From IMG/VR virus record IMGVR_UViG_3300046167_000183, positions 1 to 28,680 of that record: 28,680 bases of DNA; one strand, written 5' to 3'. Source of the stretch: a virus. Shown here one piece after another: positions 20,901 through 28,680 of this stretch; position 1 is the stretch's first letter; every line of letters starts with the position of its first letter. Made by a program: the position numbers and the translations under genes. The notes under the pieces were generated by a model. It was not told where the DNA came from, did not search any database, and was given only the letters and a program-made list of their open reading frames with translations.

Positions 20901-21272
20901 TTGTGGGCTAAGAACCTGGCCGGCAAGAGCGCGCTTAGTTGCGCTTTCTGAAAAGGCGCCTTGATCTGGAACCAAGCCTGCCTCTTGCGGAGTCGGCATG
21001 CGAGGGGCAACAGTCGGATCAAATGCAGGCGTAGCCGCAATTTCGTCAGGCGTCATCACGCGCGCAGCTTCAGGGCCGACAGGATTGGGCTTAGGAGGCG
21101 CAGGCCGCACACTTGGTTCAAGCTTGTTCAGAAGCTCAAACAGTTTGCCAACGCCGGCAACCTGCACACCTTCTTGCTCTGGGCCTTGGGCAAACTCAGT
21201 TGGCTGACCAACCGCAGTGATGCGCTGCTTGGCTTCTTGCTCTTGTGCTACCTGGTTTGGATCAAATGCCAT
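17982..21272 (-). CDS. Giant virion/internal protein
   Basis: 1096 aa. The N-terminus is disordered and Pro-rich (SVRPAPPKPNPVGPEAARVM, 54-73). Long helical regions follow (155-400), then a segment AYLAGLLSSPATQMKNVIGT (421-440) with FQLPTEVMAGMYGSVV, and further helical domains with GRFIMPFVTAPTNALLRTME and PPGWQPYSFVLKGKG. Size, order and position between the fibre and the other internal proteins fit the large ejected protein of T7-like podoviruses (gp16 position). Parts resemble polyvalent phage proteins injected with the DNA. No lytic transglycosylase motif was seen. The stop overlaps the fibre start (TAATG). Confidence 0.75.
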   Translation of the reverse strand: MAFDPNQVAQEQEAKQRITAVGQPTEFAQGPEQEGVQVAGVGKLFELLNKLEPSVRPAPPKPNPVGPEAARVMTPDEIAATPAFDPTVAPRMPTPQEAGLVPDQGAFSESATKRALAGQVLSPQGVAKFEERGLKAPGINEQAPTDVLQDAQAALANDAAEAELAATNIAEDAKKALNAEVRGFNAETGTASDEVAQAVLSRLDVKANNIKSLQDGGDFNFDYIDTSDDVLAVITAIGDNFKGETATITRGNVSNKETARAAAGLVADEIGLTRSLLTRRIGEGGMTAEMFVASRELLVRSATKLEELATLIKTGQGTDADRLRFRRQLAIHSGIQLQLKGAQTEAARALQSFQIRVDGELDATRFGEEATRLLSESGAAGATDALASALLKSAKENGLQGVNQVANVGKYAKTKQMVHEAYLAGLLSSPATQMKNVIGTTSFMLFQLPTEVMAGMYGSVVRAARKPFGEAYMPISEDQVYMEDALLRLKGWSDSWGDAMKAASIAWRTEMPSGASKLDIENYAATSGSDSSFFGRSLDELGKRMRIPFRLLLSADEFTKTISQRGEFYTSINKRYQHALRRGMSEQEALDEAGMMLLDPGSVADDLNYKAKFDTLQSDLGTFGEVAGKLQRTLLGRFIMPFVTAPTNALLRTMEYVPGMPTKSLTDLLGKNGPRAQQLAAGRYTVGSAVMFQTSQYAMDGRITGGMPSDQKSRDALPPGWQPYSFVLKGKGFPEDMPLYDPFGAPNGPLMYVSFQGFEPVGGLLAITADAVQRANMTNDPELQQNYLQAAVLSTIDYYKELPMLQGVADVTAFMDGYDAAKISRSYAESASPIGVPNPLSSLQRMFARLADPTRVKPREDIEYYTIEDVKKIVIDEDGNESFAYSLADGTPNYAIVGTPKGDLGTKFQEYVTEISALQSKDSFIRDERDLNAVVYDTLGNAKGSDEFSFAANPGAALFSNLSGLRLKRGEELEDYEKELIRLQRITNKWPLTNPQKMGQIKLSYGMQSDLVNLAKNEIRINTPGFGVLDFRQTIMAVTGSSQYKGIPDKAKVTMLRSINQKFIEAGFLALLENPEYANMRQAYEQVEQLKNEGRR

Positions 21273-21277
21273 TTACT

Positions 21278-21460
21278 TCACTTCTCTTGAAACTGCTCAG
21301 GGATTCCGACTTCTTCTTCTGCGCCCAATTCTACTGTTTCGCCCATAAAAGCCAATTCAAGGTATTGGTCTCGCGTCATAGGCAAGCCAAACTTTTTCAT
21401 CAGCGCGACAACACTGTCGTCATTCCCAAGTTGGGGGGTTAACTCCGCCTGCTCGTTCAT
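21278..21460 (-). CDS. 60-aa hypothetical late protein
   Basis: MNEQAELTPQLGNDDSVVAL, then MKKFGLPMTRDQYLELAFMG and an acidic end. It starts inside the end of the upstream 785-aa gene (41-nt overlap) with GGAGG 8 nt before the ATG. It ends 5 nt before the giant virion gene. Acidic, perhaps a chaperone-like or minor virion partner; function unknown. Confidence 0.7.
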   Translation of the reverse strand: MNEQAELTPQLGNDDSVVALMKKFGLPMTRDQYLELAFMGETVELGAEEEVGIPEQFQEK

Positions 21461-23777
21461 CTACCAACCTCCTCGTTTCGTTCAAATCAATTTCGCCGTC
21501 TTTGTATCTTTGCCAGATTGCATTAACATCAGAGACATTTTTTGCGCTTTGCTTGAATTTATCTGTGAATAATCCGCGTACCGCTTCCCAAGTTATTGAT
21601 TGCATCTGCCGTGGCAGGATACCACGTTCAGCCGCTGCCCGTCTATACGCTTCCGCATATAGTCCGTAGTTTCCAGAAACGCCTGTTTTGCTAGACCCTT
21701 TTGTTGTCCCTCTTCCTTTAACGCTCATGTTTTTAAAGTTGTGGTCAACTTCAAGAGAGTTTCCTGACAATGGGCGCAAAAGGCCAGCAGCCACAGCATG
21801 AGTGTCAATTGTTACATCACCAAACGGAGAGTTGGGATCATATATATTGTTGTAAAAGTTTCTTACCTTATGCCGCTCACCCATTAACCTAGAGATCGTG
21901 CTTACATCCCCGTTAACGTCAATCGAAGCAACAGCTTTGCCAATCTCGTTTAGCGACCCCCAAGCTGCTTTGCTAGGACGGCCATCAGCATTAGTGGCCG
22001 TTTGCAAGAACTCGCCTTCAGGGCCAACAATTTTGTAGTCTGGTGAATTGTAGGTTTGATCGTAAAGCCTAACAAATAAAGCGCGTAATCCTGATTGGAC
22101 TGCGGGATCTTCGTCAACAATTTCTGCGTAAGATTTGCCTTTTATAGCTTCCAACATAGGCTCATATTTTGGTTTATTTAAAGATGGCAACGATCTGAAT
22201 GTTTGCTCCATGTCATCAGCAAATTTAAAGTCTCTCTGTTTTACGGAAACATCAAGAACTCGCTGCGCCAAGCTGACGTTTTGATACCAATCTTTTTGAG
22301 GCGACAAGGCTGCAAGCGCGCCAGCAATAGATGTGTCAGGCACGTTGTACTCGCTTGACCAGCGATCAGTAATCGCTCTAGCCCCATCGTACCACTTCTG
22401 ACTCCTCACCCTAGTCGCTTCAGGGACTTGATCGTGAAGGTGAAGCAAGTTGTCTGTTACATGAGCTATGAAGCGTTCAGATGTTTCGTCAACTCCTTCA
22501 CCCTCAACGACTTTCATGTTGGGATAATCTTTAGTGATGTTAACATTAAACTCATATAGTTTTGGATCAGCCTTCATTTCTTCTAGGCCAACAATCAGAT
22601 CCCCTGCCATTGGGTCTTCTGTTGACGCTTTCGCCGTAGGAAGTCTGGTTGAAATTCGCCCAGGCAATCCATCAGTCACATCTGGAGCAGCCAATCTACC
22701 AGCCGCAGCAAGGCCGCGATCTACTATAGGCCCGACAGGGTTGCTAAACATTGTCGAGCCTTCTTGCGCTATGCGCTGCTCGGCCTGTGCGCCTGCGCGC
22801 ATTAGTGGGCCTTCTAACTTTTTAACTCCTGCCTTTACAAGCTTGCCAAGAGGAATGCCAACGCCGGTCATTTCGGCCAAACCTGCTAGCATGACAGCCA
22901 TGCCCATCGCACGCCCTGCTAAAGAACCTTCTGGGCCAAAGTTCTGCTGGTACATTTGATAACCTTCTTGGATGTCCATTATGCCCAAGGTAGTAAAATC
23001 CGCAACGCCGACTTCTAGCGGGTTGCCTGTGCCGAACAAGGCGCTTGAAAGAACACCTGCTTCGCTTTGCAGTCTAGGCATTGCTGCCTTTATTTCTTCT
23101 TCAATAGTGCGAGGATCAGCTCCTGTCGCCTCTAGCTCGCTGCGCAAACTTTCAACTGCAAGCCCAACTGCAAAATCTGAAACAGCCGCGCTGCCGCTTT
23201 CTCTTATCGTTGGGTCATATTCGCCTATAAGGGAGCCACCTTCTGACACAATCTTTGTCACTTCTTCTTCTGACAAGGGTTCTGTGCGCCCACTCGGCTC
23301 TGCTTGCGGCCCCATAAGACCGGCGGCTTCTACAACGTCAGGTGTGTAGCCGGCAGCGTCAAAGTCTTCCATAGTTGGCATGGAGCCGGTGGCTGCTTTG
23401 CGCTCATTGGCAAAAGAAACAGCGCCCTCTATTGGAGCAGATTCCGTTGTCGGAGCCACAAGAGAAGCAGGAGCTGTCTCCATAACCTCTGGCTGCGGCG
23501 CTGGGTAGTAGCTCTGAAACTCAGGTGTTTCAGGGCCAAACTCCATGCCTTCGATCAATATAGATCTTGGAGGGTCTACCGTTTCGCCCTCTTCACCAAT
23601 CTTTATGTAGCCGCCTTGAGACATAGGCAGAAGGATGTCGTGGGTATTGGTCTCGGTGTTAAAGACGCTCTTCTTGTTCTTTTCAATAGCAGGGTTGATG
23701 CCAGCCTCGGAAATAAGGTTAGCCTCAAGGTATTTGTCCATTTCGTAGTCGGTGTCGTTTCCTAATAGATCTGCCAT
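21420..23777 (-). CDS. Large virion protein with a C-terminal HhH-glycosylase-like domain
   Basis: 785 aa. Residues 1-~180 are acidic and disordered. A hydrophobic/amphipathic stretch GRAMGMAVMLAGLAEMTGVG lies at 288-307. Residues ~455-745 form a distinct domain: ALAALSPQKDWYQNVSLAQRVL (split here as 487-496 and 497-508), HKVRNFYNNIYDP (636-648), VTIDTHAVA (655-663) and SITWEAVRGLF (727-737). LS-x-Q...N at its start and I-D-T-H-A resemble endonuclease III-type glycosylases (LSAQ..., VDTH with the catalytic Asp). By position it belongs with ejected/internal virion proteins. The start shares one base with the previous stop (TAATG). The enzyme assignment is a hypothesis. Confidence 0.7.
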   Translation of the reverse strand: MADLLGNDTDYEMDKYLEANLISEAGINPAIEKNKKSVFNTETNTHDILLPMSQGGYIKIGEEGETVDPPRSILIEGMEFGPETPEFQSYYPAPQPEVMETAPASLVAPTTESAPIEGAVSFANERKAATGSMPTMEDFDAAGYTPDVVEAAGLMGPQAEPSGRTEPLSEEEVTKIVSEGGSLIGEYDPTIRESGSAAVSDFAVGLAVESLRSELEATGADPRTIEEEIKAAMPRLQSEAGVLSSALFGTGNPLEVGVADFTTLGIMDIQEGYQMYQQNFGPEGSLAGRAMGMAVMLAGLAEMTGVGIPLGKLVKAGVKKLEGPLMRAGAQAEQRIAQEGSTMFSNPVGPIVDRGLAAAGRLAAPDVTDGLPGRISTRLPTAKASTEDPMAGDLIVGLEEMKADPKLYEFNVNITKDYPNMKVVEGEGVDETSERFIAHVTDNLLHLHDQVPEATRVRSQKWYDGARAITDRWSSEYNVPDTSIAGALAALSPQKDWYQNVSLAQRVLDVSVKQRDFKFADDMEQTFRSLPSLNKPKYEPMLEAIKGKSYAEIVDEDPAVQSGLRALFVRLYDQTYNSPDYKIVGPEGEFLQTATNADGRPSKAAWGSLNEIGKAVASIDVNGDVSTISRLMGERHKVRNFYNNIYDPNSPFGDVTIDTHAVAAGLLRPLSGNSLEVDHNFKNMSVKGRGTTKGSSKTGVSGNYGLYAEAYRRAAAERGILPRQMQSITWEAVRGLFTDKFKQSAKNVSDVNAIWQRYKDGEIDLNETRRLVDERAGGVNPPTWE

Positions 23778-25546
23778 TAGAACAATCCCTGATTTGCGTA
23801 TCTAGCTCTTAAGACTGATTTGAAGACAGAATAGGAGTTTCTACTTCTAGCCTGTTCTTCTGCGTTTAAATCGTTGTACCAAGCATCTAATGAGCCAAGA
23901 GGGTCAGAGATGTCCGCAGTAAATCCTATCAAATCTCTTGATCTGTCTTCAACGAAGGCTACATACTCGGCTCTCAACTCTTCCCTGTAGATAGCGTCAA
24001 AATCATCTATTTTTTTCTTAGCAAAGTCGCGAATCTCAGCAAGAGTCATCGGATTGCCCTCGGACTCTCTGCGGCTATGTTCGTCCAGAAGGGCAAAGTC
24101 AGCCTGCTCAAAAGCTGTCTTAGATGCCTGGGCAAGCCTGTCATCTTTCCCGATTGCCATTTGTGCATTGTATCTAAAATGTCTGGAAATAAGCTTAGAG
24201 CCAACGGCCAAGCTTTCGTCAGCCTCGTTAAATATTTTTGTCTTTAATGATAAAAATTCCGATTGTGACAAGAAGCCTTTTTTAGAATTAAGTTCTTGAA
24301 TTGTTAACATGCCTTCTTCAGCCATCCCATGAAGCACATGATTCACTTCAGCATCACCCTTGCCGGCAGGCCTAAACACAGGGGCTGCTTCAGAAACTGA
24401 CATGGCTTCTTCCATCGCTTCTTGCTGCGCAGGGCTGGCCCACATCTGGCGCTTTAGCCCTTCATATAAAATAGTTTGAGCAGCCGTTCCAGATATGCTC
24501 CCAAAGTCTGCGCCCATAGAATCGTAAAGCTTTTTCATATCAATGGGGTCTAGTACCTGCCGCAGCGTAGCCTCAGACACAGTGTCTGTGCTGTCTAAAG
24601 AAACAACAAGATTGAAAGCCTTTGTGTTTGATTTCCCCACTTCTTCTTCCCGCTCATCGTCTATTTTTTCTTGAGCGGTAAAGAACGTAGAGGCCATCTG
24701 TATTGTGTCCTGCACAACTGCATTGGCCTCTTCCGCCGGCACAGCCATAAGCATATTCAGAACATGAGGCGGCAAGGTGGAAATCCCGACCATGTCTCCC
24801 GCGCTCATTTTACCACTGCGCACCATTTCAATTTGGCTCAAAACTGATGAAAGACCTATTGCCTTGTTTAAGTCAGTGCCTGCGTATGCTGGAACAAGGT
24901 TTTTAAAAGCCTTTGACAAAACCTTTTTGGTGACATTGCCCATAATTTCTGGGTTCACACCGCCGTTTCTAACAGCTTGCTCAACCATAGACTGTAATTG
25001 AGACTGCTCCATAGCAAGCTCATCAGATGTAATGTCCAAGTAAGGATTGGAGTAAATAGAAACCTGCTGGTCTTCCCGAGCCTTCAGTGCAGCCTGCCTG
25101 CGCTTTTCAATCTTTAGGTCAATAACCTCTTGCAGCCTAAACTTGATAGGTATTTCCATTTGGCGGAAGCTGTTGTCAAAGTCTTGCAGCGCGTATTTGT
25201 TTTTGCCAACAGTAGATCGCATCGTATCATAAACGCTTTTGACGCCCTGCGCATATTTAAGCTCACCGTCAAAAATGTTCCCAACATCCCTGTCTTTTTC
25301 CAACTGGCTAGACAAAGCCATCAAGCCTTCTTTGGCTGAAAAGATCGCCTCGTTCTTTTGTGTCTCGGTAATCATCTTATAGCGCATGTTGGCATACTCA
25401 CCAACTTGGTTCGCAACCTCTGTTGCAATAGCGCCCTTCTGCAATTCAGCCTGGACAAAAGGCTGGGCATTCATCCTAGCTGTGATACGGGCGCCAGGGG
25501 CTTCAGAAGTTGGACGGCCCTGTGATCTATAAACTGGTATTCTCAT
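23777..25546 (-). CDS. Internal virion protein (T7 gp15-position)
   Basis: 589 aa, almost all helical and charged, with no transmembrane segments (MRIPVYRSQGRPTSEAPGAR at the start; long Gln/Glu/Lys-rich helices after). The second position after the gp14-like gene, the length and the composition match gp15-type internal/ejection proteins, which help form the channel for DNA entry. Sequence alone is too general for a firm family call. Both ends are TAATG-coupled. Confidence 0.7.
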   Translation of the reverse strand: MRIPVYRSQGRPTSEAPGARITARMNAQPFVQAELQKGAIATEVANQVGEYANMRYKMITETQKNEAIFSAKEGLMALSSQLEKDRDVGNIFDGELKYAQGVKSVYDTMRSTVGKNKYALQDFDNSFRQMEIPIKFRLQEVIDLKIEKRRQAALKAREDQQVSIYSNPYLDITSDELAMEQSQLQSMVEQAVRNGGVNPEIMGNVTKKVLSKAFKNLVPAYAGTDLNKAIGLSSVLSQIEMVRSGKMSAGDMVGISTLPPHVLNMLMAVPAEEANAVVQDTIQMASTFFTAQEKIDDEREEEVGKSNTKAFNLVVSLDSTDTVSEATLRQVLDPIDMKKLYDSMGADFGSISGTAAQTILYEGLKRQMWASPAQQEAMEEAMSVSEAAPVFRPAGKGDAEVNHVLHGMAEEGMLTIQELNSKKGFLSQSEFLSLKTKIFNEADESLAVGSKLISRHFRYNAQMAIGKDDRLAQASKTAFEQADFALLDEHSRRESEGNPMTLAEIRDFAKKKIDDFDAIYREELRAEYVAFVEDRSRDLIGFTADISDPLGSLDAWYNDLNAEEQARSRNSYSVFKSVLRARYANQGLF

Positions 25547-26067
25547 TATGCGAACATTCCACTAGAGGAAGCAAACCGGCCTGCCGTTCCAAAACTCTGG
25601 ATCAAGCTAGTTGTGCCTTGCGCTCTTAGACCAGCAGCCTGCGCCCCGCCTTCCATGCGTGACAGTTCAGCACTTAGCCTAGAACTTTCTTGCTGATCGT
25701 TGATCTGCATGTTTGTGACCGTGTTATTAAAGTCATTGATAGCCTGGTCATATTCAAACTCTCGCGCAGCCTGACGCATAACTCGCATCGGAGTGCCGTG
25801 AGATATGTCTATGCCAGCTCCGCTATACTGAGCGACAACAGAACCCTGAGCTTCTCTAAAACGAAACCGATCAACGCGCTCCTGCAAAACTGCATTGCGG
25901 TTAATGATCTCACGTTGCTTTTCAAGTAATTCAATGTCGCGTTCAATCAAGCCGGCGTTAAACTCGCCAACTCTTGCAGCGGCAGCAGCAGCTTTGTTTG
26001 CAGAGCTTTTTGCGCTCATGCCACCAAGGATTGTTGCCCCTAGCGTTAAGATCTCAAACATACTCAA
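25546..26067 (-). CDS. Internal virion protein (T7 gp14-like)
   Basis: 173 aa with MSMFEILTLGATILGGMSAK, an Ala-rich hydrophobic start (SANKAAAAAARVGEFNAGLI), then long helices and AQYSGAGIDISHGTPMRVMR, which resembles the conserved centre (SG.....GSP) of gp14-type proteins. These are ejected first and sit in the outer membrane of the cell. Its stop overlaps the next start (TAATG at 25546). Confidence 0.75.
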   Translation of the reverse strand: MSMFEILTLGATILGGMSAKSSANKAAAAAARVGEFNAGLIERDIELLEKQREIINRNAVLQERVDRFRFREAQGSVVAQYSGAGIDISHGTPMRVMRQAAREFEYDQAINDFNNTVTNMQINDQQESSRLSAELSRMEGGAQAAGLRAQGTTSLIQSFGTAGRFASSSGMFA

Positions 26068-26072
26068 TCACC

Positions 26073-28082
26073 TCACAAATCAAATGTGTTCATGCGCGGA
26101 TATAGCGCCAGAACAGTCATTGGCAGGGGCTGTGATTGCCGCACATAAATGCGATCACCGTCAACGAAACCGCCGTCAAACTCGATTTCCTTGTCTCCCG
26201 TGAATAATGGCACAGCTTCGTCCATATTCATAGAGCTGTCGCGGAAAAATATTCTATCCGCACTTTCTGAGTCGCTACCCACTTCAGCGCCAACCGTTTC
26301 ATGGAATCGAACAGTGATGTCGTGTATGCGCTTTGGCTTGCCTTGGGAAGTGCCATCCTGAGATCCAGACTCTAAGCGCAGTGTTTGCATTTCACTGGTG
26401 TAGCCAAACCCAACGGCGCCCGTTGTAGCGGAAAAATCTAACGTCACGCCGCCGCCTGAAACTGTCTTGTTAGCATGTGTGGCGCCGTTAGCTAGTATCG
26501 AAAGCTCTTCGCCCTCTAAGTGATACAAGCCAGAAAGAGTTGTGGTTGCAGATCCTGAGTAGACCAAACCGCTGTCCACAAAGAAAGCAGCAGTCGTGTC
26601 GCTGCCAAAGTCAAATGCCTTCATCACTTCGACATACTGCTTGGTCACGCCGTTGATTGTGCGCTTAACAATCATGTAAAGCTCATCTTCACCGCTGTCT
26701 GTCGGCAAGGTGATGATGCTTTCAACTTTAGCCTGACCGCTCTCAAACTCCCCGCCGATAATGTGCTTGTGCCAAGCAACAATCTCTTCCTCACGCCGGT
26801 AGGTCAATCCAAGCAAAGTGCCATCAGTGCGGCGCGCCCAGATTATGCTTTCAGGCTCTTGTTGGTACGCAAATTCTTTTATGCCGCCCTCAGTCAAATG
26901 CTCGGATAGGATTGTAATGTCTGGGGCTGCATAGCCTGCAACATCCACTTCACCAATATAACGAAACTCTCTAACCTTGCGCGCACCGCGCTGGGCAAAC
27001 AATGTAACGTCAGCAACCTGGACAACTTCGCTGTCAATGCAACCGTAGTTAGAATACTTGCGGATCACTGTCTGCGTAGGCGTCACAGGCCCACCATTAG
27101 TTGTTGTCAGCACATACTCACCACCAGACGTACCAATGTTAAGTATTCGAGTGGCTGACAGGTAACGGATTGCGTTTACTTTGTTGGACGCAATGGTGTA
27201 GATCAGAGCGTCATTATCAGCAGTGCCAGTGTGAAAATTTAAATAATCAGCACTTTTAGAAAACCACAACGTCTGAGGATTGTTGTTAGTTGCCGCAAAA
27301 ACCAACCGCTGTTCAAAAAACGTGACAACACTAGGGTAATTGTCGGCGCTAGTGAGAACTGGCGTGTTGTTCTCGTTAATACTAGGAGTGTCAAACGTCC
27401 AAGCATTATGATCGGTGCGAGACAATGTGCGGACAGCGTGGCTTGGATGCACCAAATACATAACATCCGCAGACTGTGCGAAACGCACATCACTTACCTG
27501 CGCGGATGTGTAGGGTGTTGCAACCTCAAACAATTTGTCAACACTGACGCCAGAGCCAGTGTAGGTTGTAAAACCTGTGGTATCAATTGCATTGCCAAAC
27601 AAGTCAGTCAGCGTAAACGTGTTAGCTGTAGAGTTAGCAATAAGATAATTTCGAGCAACTAGCTCGGTCATATCGCCACCTTCGTTGTAAAGGTAAACTT
27701 CATCTCCATCGCTAAGGCCGTGGCTAGAGCTGGTAAAAACGCCAGGGCTTGCCTGCGTAATAGAAGAAACACTTTTTTCGCTATCAACCAAAACTTGCAA
27801 ACCATTGCGGAAAACCCGCATGTACTGATCGCCAAACTCTAGCGCGTATGTGTCGGCTGTTTTAAATTCAAAAGGTATCAAGCGGGTAATGCTTGAGCTA
27901 TCCTTTACTTCGCCCAAGTATTCTGTGCCTGGGCGGCGCGTAACGCCCCCATGAGGCTGCACTATCATGTTTGTAAGCTCGGACAAGCCTTCGCGGTACT
28001 TCTCAATCGTAACGCGCCCCTCAAGACGCGGAGAAATCTCACCGGCTGTGAATGTGCTAATCGCTGGAGCTGATCGCGCCAT
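26073..28082 (-). CDS. Tail tubular protein B-like (tail nozzle)
   Basis: 669 aa starting MARSAPAISTFTAGEISPRL. Near the N-terminus are KYREGLSELTNMIVQPHGG and VTRRPGTEYLGEVKD, the well-known opening of the gp12/nozzle family of podoviruses (F-x-G-E-x-S-P ... GG-x-x-R-R-P-G-T). VVTFFEQRLVFAATNNNPQT and NLGTSGGEYV-like strands follow (FEQRL...A near residue ~250), typical of the beta-propeller part. It forms the tail tube/nozzle below the gatekeeper protein. TAATG coupling to the tail tubular A gene. Confidence 0.9.
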   Translation of the reverse strand: MARSAPAISTFTAGEISPRLEGRVTIEKYREGLSELTNMIVQPHGGVTRRPGTEYLGEVKDSSSITRLIPFEFKTADTYALEFGDQYMRVFRNGLQVLVDSEKSVSSITQASPGVFTSSSHGLSDGDEVYLYNEGGDMTELVARNYLIANSTANTFTLTDLFGNAIDTTGFTTYTGSGVSVDKLFEVATPYTSAQVSDVRFAQSADVMYLVHPSHAVRTLSRTDHNAWTFDTPSINENNTPVLTSADNYPSVVTFFEQRLVFAATNNNPQTLWFSKSADYLNFHTGTADNDALIYTIASNKVNAIRYLSATRILNIGTSGGEYVLTTTNGGPVTPTQTVIRKYSNYGCIDSEVVQVADVTLFAQRGARKVREFRYIGEVDVAGYAAPDITILSEHLTEGGIKEFAYQQEPESIIWARRTDGTLLGLTYRREEEIVAWHKHIIGGEFESGQAKVESIITLPTDSGEDELYMIVKRTINGVTKQYVEVMKAFDFGSDTTAAFFVDSGLVYSGSATTTLSGLYHLEGEELSILANGATHANKTVSGGGVTLDFSATTGAVGFGYTSEMQTLRLESGSQDGTSQGKPKRIHDITVRFHETVGAEVGSDSESADRIFFRDSSMNMDEAVPLFTGDKEIEFDGGFVDGDRIYVRQSQPLPMTVLALYPRMNTFDL

Positions 28083-28680
28083 TAGAACCTCGACTCAATA
28101 AATTCGCTTGCTTCTAGGCGCTGCGGCGCGCCTTCAGTGCCGTCAACAAATGCAGCCTGTTTTAATTTGTCAGAGTATTCTGCCGCCATCATTTGCTTGA
28201 CAGTGTTGGAGCCAGTAATAGCGTAACTGACCTCAAACGCTATAGCCGCTGCCAAAGTGTCAATTAGATTGGCGTCATACTCTTGAGGGTCTGTGACCCG
28301 AGCAACATATTTTATTTTGGCAACGCCTTCGTCAGAAAGCAGCTTTCGCCCCTCAATAACGAACACAGGGCCACCTGTGTTGCTAAACATGTTGTCCTGC
28401 GGGTATGACAAATTTCCGTTGCTAAACTCTAGAACTCTAAGGCAGTATGGATTTGTCGGCAAAGCAAACTGATTTGCATATCCGAAAGGAGGGGAATCGC
28501 TTTCCTTTGCCAGCTCTGCGCGGCGCAAAAGACAGTTCCAAGGATGCGCACGAAACACGCTGTCGCGGACACTATCAAACCTCTGGTTGATTAAGCGCGC
28601 TGGCTTGCTGTTTTCCTCGAAGCTTGAAATGTTGTTCGCACCCAAGCTGTTCAGCGCGTAGTTTGCAATATCAACCGTAC
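28082..28680 (-). CDS. Tail tubular protein A-like (gatekeeper), 5' end missing
   Basis: The frame is open to the right edge. Within it ANYALNSLGANNISSFEENS, KPARLINQRFDSVRDSVFRA and HPWNCLLRRAEL follow the standard opening of the gp11/adaptor family (YAL..LG...I.S......A......Y...RD..L..HPWNFA..RA.LA). The TTG at 28645 is internal, and the true start lies just beyond the window (family N-termini are ~10 residues longer). It connects portal and nozzle in short-tailed phages. The stop shares one base with the next start. Confidence 0.88.
   Translation of the reverse strand, partial: TVDIANYALNSLGANNISSFEENSKPARLINQRFDSVRDSVFRAHPWNCLLRRAELAKESDSPPFGYANQFALPTNPYCLRVLEFSNGNLSYPQDNMFSNTGGPVFVIEGRKLLSDEGVAKIKYVARVTDPQEYDANLIDTLAAAIAFEVSYAITGSNTVKQMMAAEYSDKLKQAAFVDGTEGAPQRLEASEFIESRF

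Noticed and set aside
22534-23349. Two plus-strand ORFs of 141 and 125 aa
   Set aside because: Antisense shadows of the 785-aa virion gene, Ser/Pro/Ala-rich and without ribosome-binding sites of note.

Overview
This window is most of the genome of a tailed phage with a short (podovirus-type) tail, probably infecting a marine bacterium. The evidence is a run of T7-style virion genes (tail tubular proteins A and B, a gp14-like protein, very large ejected/internal proteins, a tail fibre with a T7 gp17-like N-terminus). It also has small genes of the kind common in marine podoviruses. An alphaproteobacterial host is a guess. No integrase, tRNA, CRISPR array or insertion sequence was seen, and no DNA polymerase, large terminase, portal or capsid gene is present.

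Layout. (1) About 0-6.9 kb, minus strand: DNA metabolism, read from 6.9 kb leftwards: small ORF, RuvC-like resolvase, PD-(D/E)XK nuclease (broken), cytosine-C5 methyltransferase with a second long ORF nested inside it in another frame, a possible ssDNA-binding protein, a primase-helicase (broken), an iteron/inverted-repeat cluster that may be the origin, a protein ending in the SSB tail FDDDIPF, a terminator, and the terminase small subunit (broken). (2) 6.93-7.06 kb: a divergent control region with four TTGCTAGCAA-type palindromes. (3) 7.07-8.29 kb, plus strand: six short, tightly coupled genes ending in a structured stretch and a strong terminator. (4) 8.45-28.68 kb, minus strand: the late operon. 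Transcription runs right to left: tail tubular A (start beyond the right edge), tail tubular B, gp14-like, gp15-like, two giant virion proteins with a 60-aa gene between them, tail fibre, glycine-rich tip protein, beta-propeller-repeat adhesin (in two ORFs), then lysis genes and small proteins.

How it fits together. TerS reads off the left edge and tail tubular A enters from the right, both leftwards. On a circular map the missing segment would therefore be terL, portal, scaffold and capsid. The origin candidate, primase-helicase, SSB-like protein, nuclease and resolvase form a compact replication/recombination module.

Main points. The most striking feature is the methyltransferase locus: a 247-aa ORF lies wholly inside the C5-methyltransferase gene, has its own AAGGAG ribosome-binding site 7 nt before ATG, and carries repeated MWPTPTA-like motifs exactly opposite the VADT/N motifs of the methyltransferase. 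Several left-arm genes (terS, primase-helicase, nuclease) are split by shifts that one extra base would explain, usually in a short homopolymer. This could be sequencing error or real decay, and the sequence alone cannot decide.
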